Shown here: positions 6,599-13,900 of the stretch, piece by piece
Layout: each line of letters starts with the position of its first letter
Position numbering within the stretch: the stretch's first letter is position 1
Origin: an uncultured Fusobacterium sp.
Lineage (GTDB): Bacteria > Fusobacteriota > Fusobacteriia > Fusobacteriales > Fusobacteriaceae
NCBI GenBank assembly: GCA_900545035.1
Contig: UQXM01000023.1
Location: 1-15,999, forward strand
Direction: 5' to 3'
DNA: 15,999 nt
Program-made: the position numbers and the translations under genes
Notes under the pieces: generated by a model
Told to the model about the DNA's origin: nothing
What the model saw: only the letters and a program-made list of their open reading frames with translations
Database searches by the model: none

Positions 6599-8913
6599 CC
6601 TACACCACCTTCTCCTTGTCCGCCGAATCTGAATTCTTTTACATATCTGCAAGTTTTAAGATATTCAACAATACCTTTTCTAAGTGCTCCCGTACCGTTT
6701 CCGTGTACCACCTGTACTTCTTTATATCCGTTCATCATGGCTCTGTCAAAATATGCTTCCAGTTCATAAATGGCTTCTTCCACCATTTTTCCTCTCAAAT
6801 CAATTTTTGAAGTAACATTTGTTCTTTTTGAGCTTGAAACAGGTGTAAATACTTTTTCTTTTTTCTCTGTAACTTTTTTTATGTCATCAAGAGGAACTTC
6901 CAATTTTAAAATCCCTGCCTGAATAAACGCTGTCTCTTTTGAAGCATTAATTTTCAACACAACCGCATACTGTTTAAGACTTGACACAAGAACTTTTTCT
7001 CCCTCTTTAATGTCAATCTTTCTTGCAGCTTTTGGTTTCTGCTCAACATTTGCTTTTTTCTCCTGCTCTAATCCGCTTCTAAGCATATTAAGACTTTTCT
7101 GAACACTCTTCATATCATCTTTTTTGCTCTCTTCAGACTGTAATTTTTTAACAAGAGCAGCAGCTTTGTTCTGCATATCTTTCATCATTGCATCTGCTTT
7201 TTCATAAGCTTCTTTCAGAATATTATTTTTTTCTATCTCAAGCTGTCTTAATTTTTCCTCGTATTCATCTTTATCTCTTTTAACTTTTTCTTTCAGTCTG
7301 TTTACTTCCACCTGCATGGCTTCCAGTTCATCAGCTTTATCTTTTATATTGGAAATCATTTTTTCAACTTTTTTATTTTCATCGCTTATATATGTTTTGG
7401 CTCTTTCGATTACCTCGTCGCTCACTCCAAGTCTTTTTGCTATTGTAAGAGCATTGCTTTCTCCCGGAATACCTATAAGCAGTCTGTATGTCGGAGAAAG
7501 AGTATCAGCATTAAATTCCATTGAAGCAGTTTCAATTTCCTCTTCATTGTATCCGTATGCTTTTACTTCACTGTAGTGAGTCGTAATCATTGATTTTACT
7601 TTTCTCTCTTTCAGATAATCTATAACCGCCATAGCAAAAGCCGAACCTTCAACAGGGTCTGTTCCCGAACCAAGCTCATCAAGAAGCACAAGAGAATTTT
7701 TTGTTACACTTGAAAGTATCTCCTGCACATTTTTCAGATGAGCAGAAAAAGATGATAAAGACTGCTCAATACTTTGCTCATCTCCGATATCTGCATACAC
7801 TCCTGAGAAAAATCCCACACTTGAACTTTCTTTGGCTGTAACAGGAATTCCTGCAAGAGCCATAAGAGTAAGAAGTCCTGCTGTTTTAAGAGCAACAGTT
7901 TTTCCTCCTGTATTCGGTCCTGTAATAAGAAGAGTATTATATTTTTTTCCTATTTCAAATGTAAGAGGAACTACTTTGTCTTTATCGATGAAAGGATGTC
8001 TTCCCTCAACTATTGAAAGCTGTTCTCTTGCATTTATCTCCGGAATTGCACAATCATGTTCTATTGCATATCTTGATTTTCCGTTTAAGAAATCAAGCTC
8101 CAGTACATTTTCCCCTATCTTTCTTACATCTTCCACATTCATTCTTATCTGGTCAGTTATTCTAAGAAGAATTTTTCTTATCTCTTCTCTTTCTCTTGCC
8201 TCCAGCTCTCTCATTTTATTATTAAGAGAAACTATTGAAAGAGGCTCTATAAATACTGTCTGACCGCTTGCCGATCTGTCATGTTCTATCCCTTTTATTA
8301 ATCCTTTAAAATCAGCTTTTACAGGAATAACACTTCTTCCGTCCCTTACTGTTACTATTTTTTCCTGAATTGCTTTTGTGTAAGTTTCGTTTGAAAACAT
8401 ATCATCAAATTTTCTTTTTATATTTGCTGATAAAAGTTTTTTCTGTGCCCTTATATCTCTCAAATCAAGAGAGGCTTCATCCTGTATTTTTTTCTCATTA
8501 TCTATTGTTTTGTTTATTATATCTTCAATAAATTTTAAAACAGGAACAGACAAAAACTTCCCTTTCAATTCTTTGTATTTTTCCAAATCTTCCAGTCTGT
8601 TTTTAAATAATCTGAAAAGTCTTAGATTTTGATTGATATCGTAAAGCTCCTCCGGTTCAAAATACATTCCCATAAGATCACATTTTTTTAAAATTTCCAA
8701 AATATCTTTCATTCCGGCAGTTTCTATTCCGCCGTCATATTTTGAAAAATCTATAAAATCTCTCACTATATCAAATTCTTTTCTAAGAGAATTTATATCC
8801 TTGTAAATTTCAAGTTCTTGTGTTCTTTCTTTATTTTTTTCAATCTCCATATATCCGCTCAAACTGTCTTTCAGTTTGTTGAATTCCAATATATTATAAC
8901 TATGATTGTTCAA
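6574..8913 (-). CDS. mutS2: MutS2-family ATPase / endonuclease
   Basis: 779 residues if it starts at the TTG at 8913. MutS2 proteins lack the mismatch-recognition domain of MutS; family members have been linked to suppressing recombination and, in Bacillus, to rescuing collided ribosomes. Numbering from an in-frame GTG three codons earlier, the sequence shows helical core and clamp regions, Walker A GPNTGGKT (335-342), the DEQS...SFSAH signature (381-395) and Walker B LVLLDE (411-416). These are followed by a long coiled coil (about 510-625), a KOW-like segment (about 636-685) and a C-terminal Smr nuclease domain (about 706-782) with IDLRG and HGNGTGALR. The GTG (8920-8922) sits inside the Shine-Dalgarno-like AAGGTGAT, whereas the TTG has that element upstream and gives the normal MNNHSYNILEF start. 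It is the first gene of the operon. Confidence 0.94.
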   Translation of the reverse strand: MNNHSYNILEFNKLKDSLSGYMEIEKNKERTQELEIYKDINSLRKEFDIVRDFIDFSKYDGGIETAGMKDILEILKKCDLMGMYFEPEELYDINQNLRLFRLFKNRLEDLEKYKELKGKFLSVPVLKFIEDIINKTIDNEKKIQDEASLDLRDIRAQKKLLSANIKRKFDDMFSNETYTKAIQEKIVTVRDGRSVIPVKADFKGLIKGIEHDRSASGQTVFIEPLSIVSLNNKMRELEAREREEIRKILLRITDQIRMNVEDVRKIGENVLELDFLNGKSRYAIEHDCAIPEINAREQLSIVEGRHPFIDKDKVVPLTFEIGKKYNTLLITGPNTGGKTVALKTAGLLTLMALAGIPVTAKESSSVGFFSGVYADIGDEQSIEQSLSSFSAHLKNVQEILSSVTKNSLVLLDELGSGTDPVEGSAFAMAVIDYLKERKVKSMITTHYSEVKAYGYNEEEIETASMEFNADTLSPTYRLLIGIPGESNALTIAKRLGVSDEVIERAKTYISDENKKVEKMISNIKDKADELEAMQVEVNRLKEKVKRDKDEYEEKLRQLEIEKNNILKEAYEKADAMMKDMQNKAAALVKKLQSEESKKDDMKSVQKSLNMLRSGLEQEKKANVEQKPKAARKIDIKEGEKVLVSSLKQYAVVLKINASKETAFIQAGILKLEVPLDDIKKVTEKKEKVFTPVSSSKRTNVTSKIDLRGKMVEEAIYELEAYFDRAMMNGYKEVQVVHGNGTGALRKGIVEYLKTCRYVKEFRFGGQGEGGVGCSVVTLK

Positions 8914-8950
8914 TTCTATCACCTTTTTTAAAAAATTTCCTTTTCATTAT

Positions 8951-8959
8951 ATTATATCA
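8951..8959 (-). promoter_or_regulatory. Extended -10 promoter for the mutS2-holB operon
   Basis: On the minus strand TGATATAAT forms a perfect extended -10 element. A transcript would start near 8944 and give a short leader of about 30 nt before the mutS2 start, with the AAGGTGAT ribosome site in it. The region 17 nt further upstream (8974-8979) is a poor -35 match, which is acceptable with an extended -10. No other strong promoter is visible in front of the eight-gene operon. Confidence 0.55.
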
Positions 8960-9035
8960 TAATATTGTCGAAGATTAATAATACTTTATTTTTCCAATTT
9001 TTTCTGTTTTATTTTCTTTTAAATTAAAAAATCCC

Positions 9036-9064
9036 TTGATATATTTTCTATATAATGATATAAT
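9036..9064 (+). promoter_or_regulatory. Strong sigma70-type promoter of rpmB
   Basis: A -35 box TTGATA (9036-9041), a 17-nt spacer and a perfect -10 box TATAAT (9059-9064) are seen on the plus strand. The start site would be near 9071, leaving a leader of about 27 nt that contains the strong ribosome site GGGAGGTG (9085-9092), 5 nt before the ATG. A strong promoter and ribosome site suit a highly expressed ribosomal protein gene. Confidence 0.85.
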
Positions 9065-9097
9065 AATTTGCGATAATTATTTAGGGGAGGTGCAAAA

Positions 9098-9355
9098 ATG
9101 CAAAGATGTGAAATTTCTGGAAAAGGAATTACTTTCGGTAACCAAATATCTCACTCTCACAGATTAACAGGAAGAGTTTGGAAACCAAATTTACAACCAG
9201 TTACTGTTGTTATCAACGGACAACCTTTAAAAATTAAAGTTTGTACTAAAGTTTTAAAAACTATCAAAGGTGCTTCTGAAACTGAATTAATGCAGATTTT
9301 AAAAGCAAATGCTAATACTTTAAGTCCAAGAATTACTAAGGCTCTAAGCAAATAG
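9098..9355 (+). CDS. rpmB: 50S ribosomal protein L28
   Basis: 85 residues. L28 is a small protein of the large ribosomal subunit. The N-terminus MQRCEISGKG, then GNQISHSHRLTGRVWKPNLQ, is the diagnostic start of L28; the middle holds the VVINGQPLKIKVCTKVLKTIKG strand-and-helix segment. There is no pair of CxxC motifs, so it is not the zinc-binding form. It is the only clear plus-strand gene in the window, is transcribed alone, diverges from mutS2, and ends 26 nt before a strong hairpin terminator. The antisense reading frame over this gene is not supported by any ribosome site or family resemblance. Confidence 0.96.
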   Translation: MQRCEISGKGITFGNQISHSHRLTGRVWKPNLQPVTVVINGQPLKIKVCTKVLKTIKGASETELMQILKANANTLSPRITKALSK

Positions 9356-9381
9356 TAAATATTTAAAAACTTATATGTATT

Positions 9382-9427
9382 AAAAAAAAGACAGCTTGTT
9401 TGTACTGACGAAGCATGTCTTTTTTTT
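9382..9427. terminator. Bidirectional intrinsic terminator between rpmB and the HU-like genes
   Basis: Eight A residues and GACA (9382-9393) pair with TGTC and eight T residues (9416-9427). Inside, GCTT (9394-9397) pairs with AAGC (9411-9414) beside one bulged A, leaving a 13-nt loop. Because A tracts flank one side and T tracts the other, both strands yield a hairpin followed by a U tract. It lies between the convergent stops of rpmB (9355) and the downstream HU-like gene (9434), and can serve both. Confidence 0.88.
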
Positions 9428-9433
9428 ATACTT

Positions 9434-9727
9434 TTATTTTTTATCTTTATCATAAAGTATATCCTCTATATTTTTACTTACCCTGAATTTTATATACTTT
9501 CTTGATTTTGAATTTATAATATTGTTGTTTCCCCTTGGATCTATAATTTTTCTTTCTGCTGTTTTCTTTATTTCAAATACTCCGAATTTACGAAATGTTA
9601 TTTTAGGATATTTTTTAAATCCCTCTTTTAAAGTATCTAAAAATTCATCAACATTTTTTTCAGCTTCTTTTATGTTTTCTATATTATTTATTTCTGCATA
9701 TAGTTTTACAAAATCTTTTTTTATCAT
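9434..9727 (-). CDS. HU/IHF-family DNA-binding protein, divergent paralogue 1
   Basis: 97 residues from the ATG at 9727; an upstream ATG at 9748 is rejected because GGAG lies 5 nt before the 9727 start. HU-family dimers bend and compact DNA. The N-terminal helices (MIKKDFVKLY...) lead into the family core FRKFGVFEIKK. The DNA-binding arm that reads GRNPxT in typical HU is replaced by IIDPRGNN (about residues 62-69): the DNA-intercalating proline position is kept, but the Arg-Asn is lost. The C-terminal part RKYIKFRVSK replaces the usual FKPGK segment. It follows its paralogue by 26 nt, so the two are probably co-transcribed. This may be a lineage-specific branch, and the canonical HU is likely elsewhere in the genome. 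Confidence 0.88.
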   Translation of the reverse strand: MIKKDFVKLYAEINNIENIKEAEKNVDEFLDTLKEGFKKYPKITFRKFGVFEIKKTAERKIIDPRGNNNIINSKSRKYIKFRVSKNIEDILYDKDKK

Positions 9728-9753
9728 TTTTTCTCCATATAATATCAAAAAAT

Positions 9754-10041
9754 TTATTTTTCTTCATATAATTCTGTTTCATATCCTCTGCTTACTTTAA
9801 ATTTTATATACTTTCTGGGTTTTGCATGAATAATATTTTCCGAATTTTTAGGGTCATGTATTTTTACTTCTTTGGTTTTTCTTACCTCAAAACTTCCAAA
9901 TTTTCTGAATACAACAGTTTCATTTTCTGAAAGTGCTTTTATCACAGCTTTAAGAAAATAATCTATTTTTATTTCAGCTTCTTTGCTGTTTATTCCGTTG
10001 TAATTTGAATAAAACTCAACCAGCTCTTTTTTAGTTGTCAT
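9754..10041 (-). CDS. HU/IHF-family DNA-binding protein, divergent paralogue 2
   Basis: 95 residues. Same architecture as the downstream neighbour: helical N-terminus MTTKKELVEFY, core FRKFGSFEVRK, arm IHDPKNSENII in place of GRNPxT, and RKYIKFKVSR at the end of the saddle. The two proteins share FRKFG-FE, the KT-E-KI-DP arm start and RKYIKF, so they are recent enough duplicates to be recognisable but differ widely in the N-terminal helices. They might form heterodimers, as HU alpha/beta do; that is inference. GAGG lies 8 nt before the ATG. The gene starts 40 nt from copy 1 of the 144-nt repeat, which lies in its upstream region. Confidence 0.9.
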   Translation of the reverse strand: MTTKKELVEFYSNYNGINSKEAEIKIDYFLKAVIKALSENETVVFRKFGSFEVRKTKEVKIHDPKNSENIIHAKPRKYIKFKVSRGYETELYEEK

Positions 10042-10080
10042 AATTTTTCCTCATTGATTATTTTACAAAAATTTTCTATT

Positions 10081-10224
10081 GTATCATTGATTATGATTAA
10101 TTATACAGGAAAATTTTATCTTCTTTATACTAAAAATATAGTATATTTTATCAAAAAATATAAAAAAACGATTATTTTTTCAGCAAAAAATAATCGTTTA
10201 AATAATCATAATTAATTATACACC
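10081..10224 (-). repeat. 144-nt AT-rich structured repeat, copy 1 (upstream of HU-like pair)
   Basis: This block aligns without gaps to 15775-15918 at a constant offset of 5694. I counted by eye about 116 of 144 identical positions, with the last 38 identical. It holds a 26-nt imperfect dyad at 10081-10106 (GTAT...ATAC ends), a perfect 15-bp hairpin with a 4-nt loop (arms 10166-10180 and 10185-10199), and a second similar 26-nt dyad at 10196-10221. The strand is given relative to the downstream HU-like genes. TATAAT-like boxes occur within both dyads on the minus strand, but no good -35 is visible. Confidence 0.85.
10166..10199 (-). terminator. Hairpin with downstream T tract; possible terminator of the flavodoxin gene
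   Basis: On the minus strand a perfect 15-bp stem (AAACGATTATTTTTT and its complement) with loop GCTG is followed by TTTTATATTTTTT. This is the form of an intrinsic terminator, although the stem is mostly A-U. It lies about 120 nt after the flavodoxin stop and 125 nt before the HU-like gene start. It could end the flavodoxin transcript or act as an attenuator in the HU leader. Confidence 0.5.
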
Positions 10225-10319
10225 CTGTACATACCTATTAATTTTTTATAACTTCTTCTAATTTCTATAGTTTTTATTTTGATTATAATCTATTTTTTAT
10301 AAAAAATCTAGTTATTTTT
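10225..10319. other. AT-rich spacer downstream of the flavodoxin gene
   Basis: No gene is seen. Two perfect palindromes occur: GATTATAATC (10281-10290) and a 16-nt all-A/T palindrome centred on TTATAA (10292-10307), the latter starting 12 nt past the flavodoxin stop. The second could form a weak hairpin in RNA but is not followed by a T tract on the minus strand, so I do not call it a terminator. Confidence 0.5.
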
Positions 10320-10814
10320 CTAATTTTCTATCTCTTCTTTCAGCTGACTCACCCAGTTTACAATTCTTTCCTCTGTAAGATCTTTCTGGTTTTTATCATC
10401 AATCACAAGACCTATAAATTTTCCTTTCTCGACACTTCTTGATTCTTCAAATTCATAACCTGCTGTCGATGTTCTTCCAATCAGCTTTATATTATTGTAT
10501 TTTATGTATGTATAAATAACATTCATTCCTTCTGAAAAAGTTTTTCTAAAAAATTCCTGATCTCCCACACCTATAAGAGCCACTTTTTTTCCTCCAAAAT
10601 CTTTTTCTCCCAAAAATTTTAAATGTGTTTCCCAGCTCTTCTGTACATCTCCTCTGTTCCAGCTTGATGTAGCAAATATTAAAATATCATAATTATCTAT
10701 TTTTTCCTCTATTTCAGATACATTCATTACATCAGCACCCAAAAGCTCCCCTGCTCTTTCAGATACCCTTTTAGTAACTCCTGTTGTACTTCCATAGAAA
10801 ATACCTATTTTCAT
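10320..10814 (-). CDS. fldA: Flavodoxin (long-chain)
   Basis: 164 residues. A soluble FMN-containing electron carrier that replaces or works beside ferredoxin, typically feeding anaerobic reductases and radical enzymes. The phosphate-binding loop is GSTTGVT (residues 8-14). The 50s loop is TSSWNRGDVQ, with W52 expected to stack on the flavin. The 90s loop is GVGDQEFFRKTF (82-93), and AGYEFEESRSV (118-128) is the extra loop that marks the long-chain class. No redox cysteines or fused domains are present. A strong AGGAGG (10822-10827) lies 7 nt before the ATG. It has its own promoter and is separated from the autotransporter by a terminator, so it is a single-gene unit. The gene symbol is by family; the exact paralogue cannot be fixed. 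Confidence 0.93.
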   Translation of the reverse strand: MKIGIFYGSTTGVTKRVSERAGELLGADVMNVSEIEEKIDNYDILIFATSSWNRGDVQKSWETHLKFLGEKDFGGKKVALIGVGDQEFFRKTFSEGMNVIYTYIKYNNIKLIGRTSTAGYEFEESRSVEKGKFIGLVIDDKNQKDLTEERIVNWVSQLKEEIEN

Positions 10815-10846
10815 TTTCTTTCCTCCTGATTAAAATCTTTTGCTTT

Positions 10847-10855
10847 ATTATACCA
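10847..10855 (-). promoter_or_regulatory. Extended -10 promoter of the flavodoxin gene
   Basis: The minus strand reads TGGTATAAT, a full extended -10 with a perfect TATAAT hexamer. The start would be near 10840, giving a leader of about 26 nt with the AGGAGG ribosome site. No good -35 hexamer is present at 16-18 nt spacing. I do not see a clear Fur-type operator around it, so iron control is not supported by what I can read. Confidence 0.62.
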
Positions 10856-10879
10856 TAAAAGTATTTTAAAGAATATTTT

Positions 10880-10916
10880 TAAATAAAAACAGAGCCTGAC
10901 TTTTACATCAAGCTCT
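10880..10916 (-). terminator. Intrinsic terminator of the autotransporter gene
   Basis: In the minus-strand RNA AGAGCUUGA (10908-10916) pairs fully with UCAGGCUCU (10891-10899), with one U-G wobble and an 8-nt loop, and is followed by GTTTTTATTT. It lies about 45 nt after the autotransporter stop and just upstream of the flavodoxin promoter, insulating the two units. Confidence 0.85.
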
Positions 10917-10959
10917 ATTTTTTAGAGAAATTTATTAGAATTATGTCAGCTTATCTGCA

Positions 10960-13900
10960 CTAGAATTTATATCCTACACCTACATTTACTCCGTAAGCTT
11001 CTGTATCATCGCTTCCAAATTCATAAGTAAATCCTCCGTTATAGAAGAATCCGTTTTCATTTACTGCTTCTGCTCCTAAGTTGAATTTAACTATATTTTC
11101 TGCAAGCTCTGCTCCCAATACATCGAATCCATTACTTGTTTCTGTTCCGTAGAATCTTCCTTCAAATTCTTTATCTGTATCTCCCATCACTTTTATATAA
11201 GATGCTCCGAATTTTACATCTACTTTTGTTTTTTCCAATTGAACTGATTTCACTACATCAAATCCTGCTTCTGCATCAAATGTTGATATCTCTGCATCTG
11301 ATACTCCAAAGTAAGAATCTTTCGCGTTGTCTTGGTCAACATAAGTATATCCCAATTTTACTTTTGGCTGAATTGATAATCCGTCTCCAAGATCTGCTGT
11401 ATATCTTCCTTGTACATATCCGCTTAATGCTTGAGTGTCATATTTATCTGAACCATGAACATTTGCTATTGTATTATCTGCATCATATTCTCCAAATTGG
11501 TATCCCAATCCTGCTGTGAAATCGTAATTTCCAACAACTTTATTTCCGTATACTCCTAAGTAGAACAAATCTGCGTCTGCACTTCCTCCGTCAGTATCCA
11601 CATCTTGTTTTACTCCTGATAAAGCTATTCCTGCTGTTGTTGTTTCGTTAATTCCGTAACCGAATGCTGCCATAAGTCCTGTTGATTCTATTTCAGAAGA
11701 ATAATCTCCAACAATTCCTTTTCTGTCATATTCGTTTTTAGAGTAAAGAGCTTTACCTTCTGCTGTCCATTTTCCTACTTCTGATTTTCTTGCAAGAGAT
11801 TCAACAGCTTCTTCGTTTAATTTTACATTATCGTAAGCTGCTCTTACTGTTTCTGAATAGATATTAGATGAGTAGATTTTATCCAATTCAACTCTTCTTA
11901 ATTCAGGGTCTTCATTGAATACACCATTTACTACTTTAGCTGCACTATTTATTTCATTTAATTCAGGAGTGTCTTCAAACAATTTAGTATTATATACTAA
12001 GTTAAGTTTTCCGTCTGTTAAATCTTCTCCCTCTTCTATCATATATACATTTGTTGTATTAAGTTTACTTACTAAATCTGTTCCAAATGTATTATTTTCT
12101 CCAAGGTCAACTGTTACTTTTTCTCCTTCAAAATTCTTAGTTCCAATTATAATATTTCCTGTACCTTCAACTTTAAGATTTCCATTTGAATTATGGAAGA
12201 AGTTTTGAGAATATACTCCGTCAGTATTTTCTGCTCCTACTTCTATCGCAGCATCTCCGTTTAGAGAAATTGTTCCTGCTCCAACAGCATCTTCTCCGAA
12301 AGTAGCAGCATTTCCTTTAGCAATATTTATATTCTTAGCATTGATTGTTCCGTTAAAGCTGTTGTCAGTTCCTATGAAATCTATAATTCCGTTTGTTGTA
12401 TTTTCTCCTATTATCACATTTTCAGCTACACTAGTATTGTTAAGAACTAATTTAGAATTTTCTCCGGCAAATTTTATATCAGTAGTTCCTGAACCATTTA
12501 CTTTTTCATTTGAAAGTTTCAACTCTGTATTATCAGTTATATTTATATTTCCAACACTGTCAATGTTTAATGCTCCATTAGCTATTTCAAAATCTGCTGT
12601 ATTTGTTACATTTCCTATTACATTGACAGCTTGTGAAGATATTGTACCACCATCTGTTATATTAACATGTTCTAAAGTTACTTTATCTTTTGTTGCATCA
12701 GCAGTAATTTCTCCTATAGTTACATCTCCGGCAACTACATCTTCTCCTTCTGTAAGAATAGCTTTTCCATCTGTTCCAACAATCATTCCAATGTTAGTAA
12801 ATTTTCCATCGAATAATTGTTTTACATCAAATTCTTTTTCATCATCACTTGTTACTCCATTTACTTGAATTTTTCCTGTGTTTTTTACATCTCCGCCATC
12901 TTCAACTTTTGCAACTTTATCTCCTGCATCTACTACTATAAGTCCTTTATTAAGAACACTTCCATCTTTTGCAACAGTCATAAGAGTAGAATTTTCTTTT
13001 TCATTACCAAAAATAATAGCTCCTGCATTTTGTAATTTTCCTGCTCCGACATTTATGCTGTCAGTAATTGTAAGCTGTGTATCATAATTATCAGATTCTG
13101 CTGTTTTGGATTTATTCATACCGATATTAATTTCATCAAAATCAGCTATTTTTATTAAACTGTTTTTATATCCATCAATATTTAAAACAGAATTTTCTAC
13201 TGTTACTTCTCCGGCTTCTGTTACTACTGATTTTGTTCCAGCTTTTGCTGCTTTTCCTGTTCCGTAAATACTTCCAATAATTTCTCCGCCTGTGATATTA
13301 ACAGTAGAATTTGTTACAGTAGATTTTGCTCCTCTTGTTGCAATTCCTCCTGCTATAATATTTCCCTCAATTTTTCCGCCACTAATATTAACCACAGAAT
13401 TTTCTACATGAGTTTCCGCCATATTTCCTGCTGCAACTCCTCCTGCAACTATTGCAACTCCATCTCCAAGAGCATATACTTCATTTAAATAAGATTTGTA
13501 ATCTTGATTTCCTGTTATTTCTTTTTTAGCACCCAAATGTTCATAACCAAAATCTGTAACATATCCTCCTGTTACATTTATTGTAGATGTTCCTGATGTT
13601 ATAGCTTCTGCATTTGAAGTATTTAATTGTGAATCATCTATTGCAACCCCTCCACCAAATACTCCATCTGCTGAACCGTTTTTAATATTAATTTCACTGT
13701 CTTTTACTTGAGCAAGAGCTTTTCCGTCAAAATTTAAATTTCCATTATAATTTCCTATTCCATAATAAACTGCAAGTCCGTTTCCTGATACTCCTATTAC
13801 TTCTGTATCTTTTCCGTCAATATTTACTACAGATTTTCCTGTTACTTCAGCTGTTGATTTTGCCCAGTTATTATTTGCAGCAATACCGTTTCCAAGTACT

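Noticed and set aside
6599..6652. Longer IspD start at 6652
   Set aside because: It adds a basic, Arg-rich extension read out of frame from the conserved Smr domain of mutS2. The 6598 start gives normal family length.
9157..9453. 98-codon minus-strand frame over rpmB and its terminator
   Set aside because: It runs antisense through the conserved L28 gene and across the terminator hairpin, with no ribosome site. It is a shadow frame.
9434..10041. One broken gene split by a frameshift instead of two HU-like genes
   Set aside because: Each has its own ribosome site, a complete N-terminal helix region and a full HU core. They are two full-length paralogues.
10081..10224. Repeat as an insertion-sequence remnant or a miniature transposon
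   Set aside because: There are no clear terminal inverted repeats with target-site duplications at either copy, and the fixed orientation relative to genes argues against it. It is not fully excluded without genome-wide copies.
12341..12868. Open 175-codon plus-strand frame opposite the autotransporter, along with similar frames at 11136-11519 and 14561-14860
   Set aside because: They lie antisense to a clear coding sequence whose low-complexity Asn/Thr/Gly codons leave the opposite strand open. None has a convincing ribosome site or recognisable motif.
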